Positions 1-7,532 of a stretch of DNA of 64,000 nucleotides are shown one piece after another. Below the pieces are notes generated by a model that ran no database searches, was not told the DNA's origin, and was given only the letters and a program-made list of their open reading frames with translations. The translations under genes were made by a program, and so were the position numbers. The number at the start of each line of letters is the position of its first letter. The stretch's first letter is position 1. The DNA is from Neptunomonas japonica DSM 18939 (GTDB lineage Bacteria; Pseudomonadota; Gammaproteobacteria; Pseudomonadales; Balneatricaceae), in the NCBI RefSeq assembly GCF_000422765.1, contig NZ_AUGR01000001.1, positions 62,001-126,000 of the forward strand. Direction: 5' to 3'.

Positions 1-811
1 CATGTCTAAGCGTGGTTTGATCTTATTTGTTGGTGGTACATCAACGGGTAAGTCAACATCGTTGGCGTCGATGATAGACTATCGTAATAGACATAGCCGT
101 GGACACATCATCACGATAGAAGACCCGATTGAGTATATTCATGAGCATAAAGAGAGCATTGTGACTCAGCGGGAAGTGGGAATCGATACGGACTCATTTG
201 AAGTAGCGTTAAGAAATACGCTAAGACAAGCTCCGGATGTTATTTTGATGGGTGAGATTCGAACTCAAGAGCTTATGAAGTACGGACTGGCCTTTGCAGA
301 AACGGGACATCTTTGTATGGCCACTTTGCATGCAAATAATGCTAACCAAGCCCTTGATAGAGTTGTAAGTTTTTTCCCGCCAGAACATCATGACCAGCTT
401 TGGATGGAGTTGTCGCTTAACTTGAAAGCGATTGTTGCCCAGCAATTACTGCCTACAAAGGATGGCAAAGGGCGTCGTGCGGCAATAGAAGTGATGATTT
501 GTACGCCGTTGATTCAGGATTTGATCCGTAAAGGTGATATTCATGAAATTAAAGAAGTCATGAAAAAGTCGACTAATTTAGGGATGCAAACATTTGATCA
601 GGCTCTGTTTGAGCTTTATAAAGAAGACGCTATTAATTATGACACGGCGTTAGCACATGCTGATTCAGCAAATGACTTACGTCTGATGATTAAGTTAAGT
701 GCCGATACAAACCCTGGACTAAGTATGCAAGATGATACGGATTCACTGTTTTTGCAGGAAGAAGAAGACTTTATGAATGTGTCTGGTGAAATGGAAATTG
801 GCAAAATGTAA
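1..811 (+). CDS. pilU: Type IV pilus twitching ATPase PilU, 5'-truncated by the window edge
   Basis: This is the C-terminal 269 residues of a PilT/PilU-type secretion ATPase, which powers pilus retraction at the inner membrane. The P-loop GGTSTGKS lies at visible residues 11-18, the Asp box around IEDPIEY at 39-45, the Walker B segment VILMGEIR at 80-87 and the His box ATLHANNANQALDR from 107. The form FAETGHLCMATLHANN, together with the long acidic tail, resembles PilU more than PilT. Family members are about 370-380 residues, so roughly 110 N-terminal residues, including the PAS-like domain, lie upstream of the window. The ATG at position 2 is therefore an internal methionine. A bidirectional terminator follows the stop codon. 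Confidence 0.9.
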   Translation, partial: MSKRGLILFVGGTSTGKSTSLASMIDYRNRHSRGHIITIEDPIEYIHEHKESIVTQREVGIDTDSFEVALRNTLRQAPDVILMGEIRTQELMKYGLAFAETGHLCMATLHANNANQALDRVVSFFPPEHHDQLWMELSLNLKAIVAQQLLPTKDGKGRRAAIEVMICTPLIQDLIRKGDIHEIKEVMKKSTNLGMQTFDQALFELYKEDAINYDTALAHADSANDLRLMIKLSADTNPGLSMQDDTDSLFLQEEEDFMNVSGEMEIGKM

Positions 812-826
812 TACTGCTGAACGTAT

Positions 827-866
827 AAAAAACCGAACCGTATATCAATAGGGTTCGGTTTTTTTA
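827..866. terminator. Bidirectional intrinsic terminator between pilU and pyrC'
   Basis: The arms CCGAACC (833-839) and GGTTCGG (852-858) form a hairpin flanked by an A run on the left and a T run on the right. It can therefore end transcription of both convergent genes. Confidence 0.85.
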
Positions 867-872
867 TGCCTG

Positions 873-2144
873 TTATGCCCGATAGACCATTTCGCCCTTC
901 ATCAAGGTATGTGTAACCTTACCTTTGAGAGGAGTATTCATAAAGGGTGAGTTGTGGCCCGAAGATACGCAGTTGTCACTGTTTAATTGCCATTGGGTTT
1001 CAGGGTTGAAGATGCAAATATCAGCATCACAACCAATACCTAATGAGCCTTTGTTAAGCTCTAGAATAGCGGCAGGAGCAGCGGTTAGTTTCTCTATGAG
1101 TTGTGGCAAAGAAAGGAGTTCTTGCTCTACGAGCATCAAGCCTAGAGGGAGTAAGGTTTCTAGACCCGAGATGCCGGGCTCAGTTGCTGCGAATGGCGCT
1201 TGTTTGGCTGCGGGGTCGTGTGGTTGGTGGTCAGAGCAAATTGCTTGAATACCGTCGGTCACTAAGCCGTGTCGCAAACCGGCACGATCGAGTTGGCTTC
1301 TTAATGGTGGAATAACATGAAACATGCTATTGAAGCCATTTACGTTCATATCCGTTAATAGTAAGTGGTGTATAGAAACATCGGCAGTTACGTTAAGGCC
1401 GCGTTTGCGCGCATCCGTTACCATTCTTACTGAACGTTCTGCTGATAGTTGGCCAAAGTGTGCGCGAACACCTGTCTGCTCAACAAGTAGTAAGCAGCGA
1501 GCAACCTCGATTGTTTCAGCTGTTTCAGGAATGCCGGTTAATCCTAGTCGAGTACAGGTTGTATCATCGTGCATACAGCCTTCGCCGGTTAAGTCGTGAT
1601 TTTGTGGTTGAAAAATAACTAAAAAATCATGAGTGGCAGCGTATTCAAGGCAACGTAATAATACCAGTGCACTAGGGATGCTTTTTCGGGCATTACTGAA
1701 CGCCACGCAACCTGAGCGGCTAAGAGAATGCATGGGTGCTAACTGCTCACCTTGTAGTCCTTGTGTTAGTGCGCCAACAGGTATTACATTGGCAAGCCCT
1801 GTTGCTTCGGCACGATCAATGATCATTTCAGCAACTGCAGGGTTATCTACTACAGGTTTGGTTGTAGGTGGCGTGATCATAGTGGTTATACCACCTGCCA
1901 CAGCTGCGGCCGTTTCGCTAGCTATTGTCGCTTTCTGTGTGTAGCCAGGCTCTCGAACATGTGCACACATGTCTATTAAGCCAGGTATGACAATGTGGCC
2001 GCTAGCATCGATGGTTTTGTTTGCTGAAAAGCCTGCTGGTGCTTGATCAATCGAGATGACTTTGCCGTTTTGGATGTATAGGTCGCAGACTTTATCCTGT
2101 TGATTCTTAGGGTCTATTAGACGTCCATTTTTTATGATTAGCAT
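873..2144 (-). CDS. pyrC': Dihydroorotase-like protein PyrC', probably catalytically inactive
   Basis: A 423-residue amidohydrolase-fold protein immediately follows pyrB with a 5-bp gap. It aligns with type I dihydroorotases but has lost metal ligands. The usual HxH motif reads C60-A-H62 within GLIDMCAHVREPG, the FSDD aspartate position reads FSN, the HxxHxS motif reads H229-FGQ-LS, and only the late DHxPH aspartate (D305) is kept. In Pseudomonas, a pyrC' of this kind encodes an inactive subunit needed to assemble the large aspartate transcarbamoylase complex. I infer the same structural role here. A true dihydroorotase must then be encoded elsewhere. Confidence is high for the family and good for inactivity. 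Confidence 0.88.
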   Translation of the reverse strand: MLIIKNGRLIDPKNQQDKVCDLYIQNGKVISIDQAPAGFSANKTIDASGHIVIPGLIDMCAHVREPGYTQKATIASETAAAVAGGITTMITPPTTKPVVDNPAVAEMIIDRAEATGLANVIPVGALTQGLQGEQLAPMHSLSRSGCVAFSNARKSIPSALVLLRCLEYAATHDFLVIFQPQNHDLTGEGCMHDDTTCTRLGLTGIPETAETIEVARCLLLVEQTGVRAHFGQLSAERSVRMVTDARKRGLNVTADVSIHHLLLTDMNVNGFNSMFHVIPPLRSQLDRAGLRHGLVTDGIQAICSDHQPHDPAAKQAPFAATEPGISGLETLLPLGLMLVEQELLSLPQLIEKLTAAPAAILELNKGSLGIGCDADICIFNPETQWQLNSDNCVSSGHNSPFMNTPLKGKVTHTLMKGEMVYRA

Positions 2145-2149
2145 GCTGG

Positions 2150-3148
2150 TTACGCCTCCGTCTTCAGATTTTTTTCAGTCATTTGTCCTGACATCGACAT
2201 GGACATAACCGCCATTCTTACAGCAATGCCATTAGTTACCTGGTCCAGAATTAATGATTGATGACCGTCTGCGACAGCGGATTCAATTTCTACACCTCGG
2301 TTGATAGGACCGGGGTGCATGACGACAGCATCGGGTTTGGCATGTTGAAGCTTTTCGTTAGTCAGCCCGAACAATTTGTAGAATTCTGATTCGCTCGGTA
2401 ATAAGGCGCTTTGCATGCGCTCTTTTTGTAGGCGCAGCATGATAACCACATCAGCATCTTTAAGCCCTGACTCCATGTTAGTGAAGACCTTGACGCCTAA
2501 TGCTTCAATATTGCGTGGCAGTAACGTATTAGGTGCTACTACACGTATTTCGGCTGCACCTAACGTGCGCAGTGCGTGAATTTGCGAGCGTGCGACACGT
2601 GAATGCAAAATATCCCCAATAATGGTGACCACTAAGGGTGAAAAATCTCCTTTATGGCGCTTTATCGTAAGCATATCTAACATGGCTTGCGTAGGGTGAG
2701 CATGACGTCCATCACCTGCGTTTATCACAGCAACGTTGGGCGTAACATGCTCTGCAATAAAGTGCGCTGCTCCGCTGTCTGAGTGGCGTACAACAAACAT
2801 GTCTGAATGCATCGCTTCTAATGTTTGCAGCGTGTCTTTGAGCGTTTCACCTTTCGAAGTAGATGAGGTACTGATATTCAGGTTAAGCACGTCGGCAGAG
2901 AGTCGTTTAGCGGCTAACTCAAATGTGCTTAATGTCCGTGTGCTTGATTCGAAAAACAGATTAACGACCGTCTTTCCACGCAGTAGAGGGACTTTTTTAA
3001 CCTGCTGAGCGCTCATGTCTACAAATGAGTCGGCGGTATCAATAATTTCTGTCAGGAGTTCTCTGGAAAGCCCTTCGGTAGTGATGAAGTGCTTAAGTTG
3101 CCCCTCGCTGTTTAGCTGAATGTTGTTAGGGTCGGTAATTTCGAACAT
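2150..3148 (-). CDS. pyrB: Aspartate carbamoyltransferase catalytic subunit
   Basis: This 332-residue enzyme condenses carbamoyl phosphate with aspartate to carbamoyl aspartate, the committed step of pyrimidine synthesis. The carbamoyl phosphate loop SSTRT is at residues 68-72, [10 protein letters not shown] binds substrate in the middle, and [13 protein letters not shown] lies near the C terminus. The ATG at 3148 is preceded by GGAG at a good distance. It lies in a pyrR-pyrB-pyrC' run with short gaps, and no pyrI regulatory gene is present. This matches the class A transcarbamoylase arrangement in which PyrC' takes a structural role. Confidence 0.97.
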   Translation of the reverse strand: MFEITDPNNIQLNSEGQLKHFITTEGLSRELLTEIIDTADSFVDMSAQQVKKVPLLRGKTVVNLFFESSTRTLSTFELAAKRLSADVLNLNISTSSTSKGETLKDTLQTLEAMHSDMFVVRHSDSGAAHFIAEHVTPNVAVINAGDGRHAHPTQAMLDMLTIKRHKGDFSPLVVTIIGDILHSRVARSQIHALRTLGAAEIRVVAPNTLLPRNIEALGVKVFTNMESGLKDADVVIMLRLQKERMQSALLPSESEFYKLFGLTNEKLQHAKPDAVVMHPGPINRGVEIESAVADGHQSLILDQVTNGIAVRMAVMSMSMSGQMTEKNLKTEA

Positions 3149-3166
3149 GCTGTGCTCCAGCTCGGG

Positions 3167-3676
3167 TTAGTCTTTTTGGCTGATTTCCAGTTCCAGAGGG
3201 TTGGGTCCGGTCAGTTTAACTTGTTGGTTTGGGCCTAAAGATAAAGTGCTACCGTAAACATCGGCCTGAATAGGTAATTGTCTACGTTGCAGGTCCAATA
3301 AGGTCACTAAGGTAACAGATGATGGACGGCCATAATCGAACAGCTCATTCAGTGCTGCGCGAATGGTGCGGCCACTCATGATGACATCGTCTACTAGTAC
3401 TATATCGCGCCCCTCAGTAGCGAAAGGGATATGAGATGCTTGAACTTTTGGGTGTAAACCAATTTGGGAAAAATCATCACGATAAAAAGAAATGTCGAGC
3501 GTGCCTATAGGGCTTTCTAATGCAAGTTCGGTATGAAGCCTCTCTGCAATCCAGATGCCGCCGGTGCGAATACCAATAATTAGTGGAGCATCAATTTGGC
3601 GGTGTATTAAGAGTGTTTTAAGCTCAGAAACCATTTTGTCGAGTAGGGATTCAACACTCAGTGTTCCCGATACCAT
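3167..3676 (-). CDS. pyrR: Bifunctional pyr operon regulator / uracil phosphoribosyltransferase PyrR
   Basis: This 169-residue type I phosphoribosyltransferase carries the PRPP loop [15 protein letters not shown] and the family segments GIRTGGIW and [14 protein letters not shown]. An open frame extends 20 codons further upstream, but the ATG at 3676 has GGAGAA about 8 nt before it and matches family length. PyrR senses UMP and PRPP and attenuates pyr operons in Gram-positive bacteria; in gammaproteobacteria its regulatory mode is less certain. The start overlaps the 3' end of ruvX by 26 bp, implying translational coupling. Confidence 0.93.
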   Translation of the reverse strand: MVSGTLSVESLLDKMVSELKTLLIHRQIDAPLIIGIRTGGIWIAERLHTELALESPIGTLDISFYRDDFSQIGLHPKVQASHIPFATEGRDIVLVDDVIMSGRTIRAALNELFDYGRPSSVTLVTLLDLQRRQLPIQADVYGSTLSLGPNQQVKLTGPNPLELEISQKD

Positions 3677-4133
3677 AAAAGTTCTCCAATCGTGTGTGGC
3701 TTGGTATGCGTGATGTACTGCCAAACCAGCTTTCAAGAATTATTTGTGCTGCAATGCCATCGACAGATTCTTTACGAAAATTAGTGCCGCCGCCTTGAGC
3801 GAAGTGTATCTCTTTTGCTTCAGCCGTTGAAAGTCGCTCATCTACAAGGTAACAGGGGAGTTGATAGCGGTCTTGAATTCGATTGGCAAAGCGGCGTGCT
3901 CGACGTGACATTTCGCTGATGGTGCCGTCCATATTTAAGGGTATGCCGACAACTAATGTTGTGGGTTGCCACTCTTTAATGGTTTTGTCTAATGCTGGCC
4001 AGTCAGGAGTTCCATCTCGAGCAAGAATGGGGGGTAATGCTAATGTAGTTTCAGTCGTTGGTTGGCCTGTGGCTATGCCTATGCGGCGTGTTCCAAAATC
4101 AAATGCGAGCACTTGTTGGTTGGGTTGGGTCAT
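3651..4133 (-). CDS. ruvX: Putative pre-16S rRNA nuclease / Holliday junction resolvase-like RuvX (YqgF)
   Basis: This 160-residue RNase H-fold protein has the acidic strand [13 protein letters not shown] (Asp near residue 11), the central [20 protein letters not shown] and a C-terminal [12 protein letters not shown] carrying the last acidic residue. E. coli YqgF is implicated in 16S rRNA 5' maturation, and a resolvase activity has also been proposed for the family. It sits between yqgE and pyrR, the order found in Pseudomonas. It runs slightly longer than many homologs (about 140 residues) because of a C-terminal tail that overlaps pyrR. Confidence 0.93.
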   Translation of the reverse strand: MTQPNQQVLAFDFGTRRIGIATGQPTTETTLALPPILARDGTPDWPALDKTIKEWQPTTLVVGIPLNMDGTISEMSRRARRFANRIQDRYQLPCYLVDERLSTAEAKEIHFAQGGGTNFRKESVDGIAAQIILESWFGSTSRIPSHTRLENFYGIGNTEC

Positions 4134-4165
4134 AGTTATTAGAATTCAGGGTTCTCAGGTTTAAG

Positions 4166-4732
4166 TCAGGCATGCCCAGTGTGGGGTGTCATTAAATTTA
4201 GATTAACCCCCAGAATGGTAGCAGCTGCTTGCAACCTTTCTTCTGCGGGCTTGTGGAACATTATATCTGAATTTGCTGGGCAGCTTAACCATACATTATC
4301 AGTTATTTCTTGTTCCAGTTGCCCAGGTCCCCAACCGGTGTGCCCTAAGGTAATAAGAGTTTCTGCATTGTCGCTTAGGGCGATTGCTTCAAGAATGTCC
4401 ATTGATGTTGTTAAAAACAGTTCATCTGTTACCGCATGGGTAGCAAGCCATGGGTTGCCTAAATAGTTTTTATGTAGCACAAAGCCTCTGTCGCTCTGTA
4501 CTGGGCCACCTGAATATACGGGAATATGGCTGGCAGTGTTGCTGCTGGGTAGATCAAGATGAGAGAGCATTTTATCGAGGTGAAAGTTCAGGGGGCGATT
4601 GATAATAAGCCCCATAGCACCGTATTCACTATGGTCGCAAATATAGATAATAGTTTGTGCAAATGTCTCATCTTCTAGATGAGGCATTGAGATTAAAAAG
4701 TGGTCGCGCAAACAGGTTTGAGTACTAAGCAT
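4166..4732 (-). CDS. yqgE: UPF0301/AlgH family protein YqgE
   Basis: This 188-residue protein has the family signature: LRDHFLISMPHLED near the N terminus, then YGAMGLIINRPL and YSGGPVQSDRGFVLH, and TLGHTGWGPGQLEQEI in the C-terminal half. The family has no settled biochemical function; Pseudomonas AlgH has been linked to alginate regulation. It has no signal peptide or membrane segment and is expected in the cytoplasm. Its position between a TonB-like gene and ruvX is conserved in related bacteria. Confidence 0.92.
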   Translation of the reverse strand: MLSTQTCLRDHFLISMPHLEDETFAQTIIYICDHSEYGAMGLIINRPLNFHLDKMLSHLDLPSSNTASHIPVYSGGPVQSDRGFVLHKNYLGNPWLATHAVTDELFLTTSMDILEAIALSDNAETLITLGHTGWGPGQLEQEITDNVWLSCPANSDIMFHKPAEERLQAAATILGVNLNLMTPHTGHA

Positions 4733-4770
4733 GATAAAACCACATATAATGAAAAACGGACTACTAAGGT

Positions 4771-5733
4771 TTAGTACAGTTGTGTGGTTTTCTCAAATTT
4801 CCAGCTGCGAATGATCTCAAGAACATCCGTATTTTTTCTCATCTCGGTACTGAATGGCTGAAAGGGTGAGGCCAGCTTGACGATGCGAATAGCTGCGTCA
4901 TCTAGTGTTTTACTGCCAGACGATTGCGTAATTTCGATACTTTTTAAACCGCCATCAGGAAGAATGGCAACAAGCACTCGTAAGGTGCCATACAGCTTTT
5001 GGCGCCTTGCCTCTTCTGGATAGTTCATATTGCCTATCATCTCAATGCGACGGCGCCAATTATCAAGATAGATAGCATCTTCATGGATTGTCGTCGAAAC
5101 AGACGATAAACGGCGCGTTTTTGGGCGCTTGGCAAATTGTTCTTGTTGCATCTTTATCTGTGCCTGGAGATTAGCAATTTCCAGACTTTTAGCCAGTAGG
5201 GATGTTGATTGTCCGGTTCTTGGCTGTGCTACCGCCTGCTTCTTTTTACGAGGTTTTGTCGATGCTTTCTTTTTTTTCTTTTCAGCAGTCGTTGTCACGA
5301 CCTTGCGTTTACTTTTAGCCGCTTGGTTTGAGTCGCCTCTATCGGTGACGGGTTTTTCTAGCACTTGTCTAACCGCGGGTGTGGGTTCTGGTTGTTTGGT
5401 GGGCTGCGTTGGGCGGGCTGATTGGTTACGAATCTTATTGTCTTGAAACGTTGACCGCTCAGTAGTTGATGGTAAACGTTTCTCTTCCACTGTACCGCTA
5501 GCAAGCTGGTTAGCTTGTGCAAGAAAGTCGGTTTTCTCAGGAGGCTTTTCAACAGCGTATTGAGCAAGCGTTATCTCGAGCGTTTGTACTGCAGGTGTTG
5601 ATGATGGACTGATGAATGAGCTACCCAAAATAAGTACAGCATGTAATGCAACCGCCATAAAAAGTGTAAAACCCAACCGATCAGTTGCGCTGACAATAGG
5701 GCTTGCTGGTATATTTTGAGTAGCACCAGACAC
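4771..5733 (-). CDS. TonB family energy transducer
   Basis: A 320-residue protein with one N-terminal membrane helix (about residues 24-42) and a long periplasmic middle rich in Pro, Lys and Gln, including a lysine cluster near 150-165. It ends in a TonB C-terminal domain (YPEEARRQKLYGTLRVLVAI through SPFQPFSTEM). It should couple the proton-motive force to outer-membrane receptors, but no exbBD or receptor gene is adjacent. The start is GTG and its G is shared with the TAG stop of gshB, so translation is probably coupled. It is the counterpart of the tonB-like gene in Pseudomonas gshB clusters; its receptor is unknown. Confidence 0.88.
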   Translation of the reverse strand: MSGATQNIPASPIVSATDRLGFTLFMAVALHAVLILGSSFISPSSTPAVQTLEITLAQYAVEKPPEKTDFLAQANQLASGTVEEKRLPSTTERSTFQDNKIRNQSARPTQPTKQPEPTPAVRQVLEKPVTDRGDSNQAAKSKRKVVTTTAEKKKKKASTKPRKKKQAVAQPRTGQSTSLLAKSLEIANLQAQIKMQQEQFAKRPKTRRLSSVSTTIHEDAIYLDNWRRRIEMIGNMNYPEEARRQKLYGTLRVLVAILPDGGLKSIEITQSSGSKTLDDAAIRIVKLASPFQPFSTEMRKNTDVLEIIRSWKFEKTTQLY

Positions 5734-6686
5734 TATGGCTTGTTCCGTTTCTCTTCGATGGCATTCATTAGCTGCATTCCAATATCTAAGCCAAATTGGT
5801 TATCTAGCTCGCGAATACAGGTTGGGCTGGTGACATTAATTTCAGTCAGGTAATCACCAATAACATCTATCCCGACAAATAATAACCCTTTCTCTTTGAG
5901 TGTAGAGCTTACCTGGTCGCATATCCAGCGATCACGGTCTGTTAGAGGACGACCTTCGCCTTTCCCACCGGCAGCTAGGTTACCTCGAGTTTCTCCTGCC
6001 ATCGGTACCCGGGCTAGCGCGTAAGGAATGGCTTCGCCATCAATTATCAATATGCGTTTGTCGCCGTTAACTATCTCAGGAAGATACTTCTGCGCCATAA
6101 TAGTCTGTTTGCCGTGCTCGGTAAGCGTTTCTATAATAACGCCCAAGTTCACGCCGTCTTCTTTGATTCTAAAAATTGACGCGCCACCCATACCGTCGAG
6201 GGGCTTGAAAATGACATCTTTATGTTCTGCATGAAATGCACGTAACAATGTCTCATCTGATGTAACCAACAGAGGAGGGCAGCATTGTGGGAAGTGTGTG
6301 GCAAAAAGCTTCTCGTTAAAATCACGTAAGCTTTGTGTGCGGTTAACAATCATCGTTCCTTGTGCTTCAGCCATTGCTAGAAGCTGAGTGGTATATAGGA
6401 ACTCGTTATCAAATGGAGGGTCTTTGCGCATTAAGATGACATCGAGAGATGAAAGGTCCTCAGCTTGGTATTCGCCTCGCGTAAAAAATGCATCGGGATC
6501 CATCGCAACGCTTAGTGGTGCCATGTTAGCTTTAGCTTTTCCGTCATGCAGGAACAGGTGTTTTTGCTCCATGTACCATAACTCCCAGCCTTTTTGTTGA
6601 GCAGCCCATAGCATGGCAAGAGAACTATCTTTTTTGTAGTTAATCCCATCAATTGGGTCCATAACAATACCGACTTTTAATGTCAT
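5733..6686 (-). CDS. gshB: Glutathione synthetase
   Basis: This 317-residue ATP-grasp ligase joins gamma-glutamylcysteine and glycine to form glutathione in the cytoplasm. Diagnostic segments are VGIVMDPIDGINYKKDSSLA at the N terminus, LMRKDPPFDNEF, the ATP-grasp loop FKPLDGMGGASIFRI, and INVTSPTCIREL near the C terminus. Length fits the family (about 315). gshA is not in the window. The gene heads the gshB-tonB-yqgE-ruvX-pyr run, all on the minus strand with short gaps. Confidence 0.97.
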   Translation of the reverse strand: MTLKVGIVMDPIDGINYKKDSSLAMLWAAQQKGWELWYMEQKHLFLHDGKAKANMAPLSVAMDPDAFFTRGEYQAEDLSSLDVILMRKDPPFDNEFLYTTQLLAMAEAQGTMIVNRTQSLRDFNEKLFATHFPQCCPPLLVTSDETLLRAFHAEHKDVIFKPLDGMGGASIFRIKEDGVNLGVIIETLTEHGKQTIMAQKYLPEIVNGDKRILIIDGEAIPYALARVPMAGETRGNLAAGGKGEGRPLTDRDRWICDQVSSTLKEKGLLFVGIDVIGDYLTEINVTSPTCIRELDNQFGLDIGMQLMNAIEEKRNKP

Positions 6687-6750
6687 TCTCTGCTGTCCTC
6701 TAGGTCATTTACCTGATGAGTTTAATCTAAATAGATGGAACTGGGCTAAC

Positions 6751-7479
6751 CTAACCTAAGTCGCCCCATAAATACTGCAATATAGCCTGCGCGGCAACCG
6801 GTGCCGTTTCTGTGCGCATTACCCTAGGGCCAAATGCTACTGGTTTAAAACCTGCAGCAATAGCATGCTCTACTTCTGCTTCGCTAAGGCCACCTTCTGG
6901 GCCTATTAGTAACGCGATGGAGGCAGGGCGTTCCAGCTCTTCAAGTGGTTGCTCTGTATGATGATGTAATACTAGCTTTAGATCAGCTTCAACACTGTCT
7001 AACCATTCTTGTATTGGTTGGATAGGGGCGATGACAGGAAGTTCATTCCTAAGGGATTGTTCGCATGCGCTAATTGCCACTTGCTGCCAGTGTTTACTGC
7101 GCTTATCTTGGCGGTCATTGTTTAAGCGGACCTCGCAGCGTTCGGTAAACAGTGGCGTCATGCTGTGCATGCCGAGCTCAGAGGCTTTTTGAATAGCGTA
7201 GTCCATTCTTTCGCCACGAGATATCGCTTGACCAATATGAATTTGCAAGGGGCTAGTGCGTGACTGTGAGTGTTCTGAGATAACTTTGACGTCGACATGG
7301 CGTTTATCCACACGCTCAAGTGTACAAAGAAACTCACTACCGTAGCCGTTAAATAAGGTAATGCTGTCGCCTACTTTCATTCGCAGTACGCGGGATACAT
7401 GCTGTGTTGTTGCATCACTTAGCGAGCAAGTGCGTCCTATCTGTAATTCGCAAGGCTCAAAGAATCTAGGTATACGCAT
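6751..7479 (-). CDS. rsmE: 16S rRNA (uracil1498-N3)-methyltransferase RsmE
   Basis: This SPOUT methyltransferase has an N-terminal PUA-like region (MRIPRFFEP to about residue 70) and a C-terminal knot domain with QKASELGMHSMTPLFTERC, LLIGPEGGLSEAEVE and VMRTETAPVAAQ. It methylates U1498 of 16S rRNA in assembled 30S subunits. I place the start at the ATG giving MRIPRFF, which matches homolog N termini. In-frame ATG (7497) and GTG (7509) codons lie upstream, and none has a convincing Shine-Dalgarno. It lies downstream of the EAL gene on the same strand. Confidence 0.93.
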   Translation of the reverse strand: MRIPRFFEPCELQIGRTCSLSDATTQHVSRVLRMKVGDSITLFNGYGSEFLCTLERVDKRHVDVKVISEHSQSRTSPLQIHIGQAISRGERMDYAIQKASELGMHSMTPLFTERCEVRLNNDRQDKRSKHWQQVAISACEQSLRNELPVIAPIQPIQEWLDSVEADLKLVLHHHTEQPLEELERPASIALLIGPEGGLSEAEVEHAIAAGFKPVAFGPRVMRTETAPVAAQAILQYLWGDLG

Positions 7480-7532
7480 GCCATTAGGGTCCGACATTAA
7501 AAAAGACACATTATGCCATTGTTCACCTTGCT

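Noticed and set aside
2-811. pilU as a complete gene starting at the ATG at position 2
   Set aside because: The P-loop would lie at residue 11, whereas the family has about 110 residues before it. The gene is cut by the window edge.
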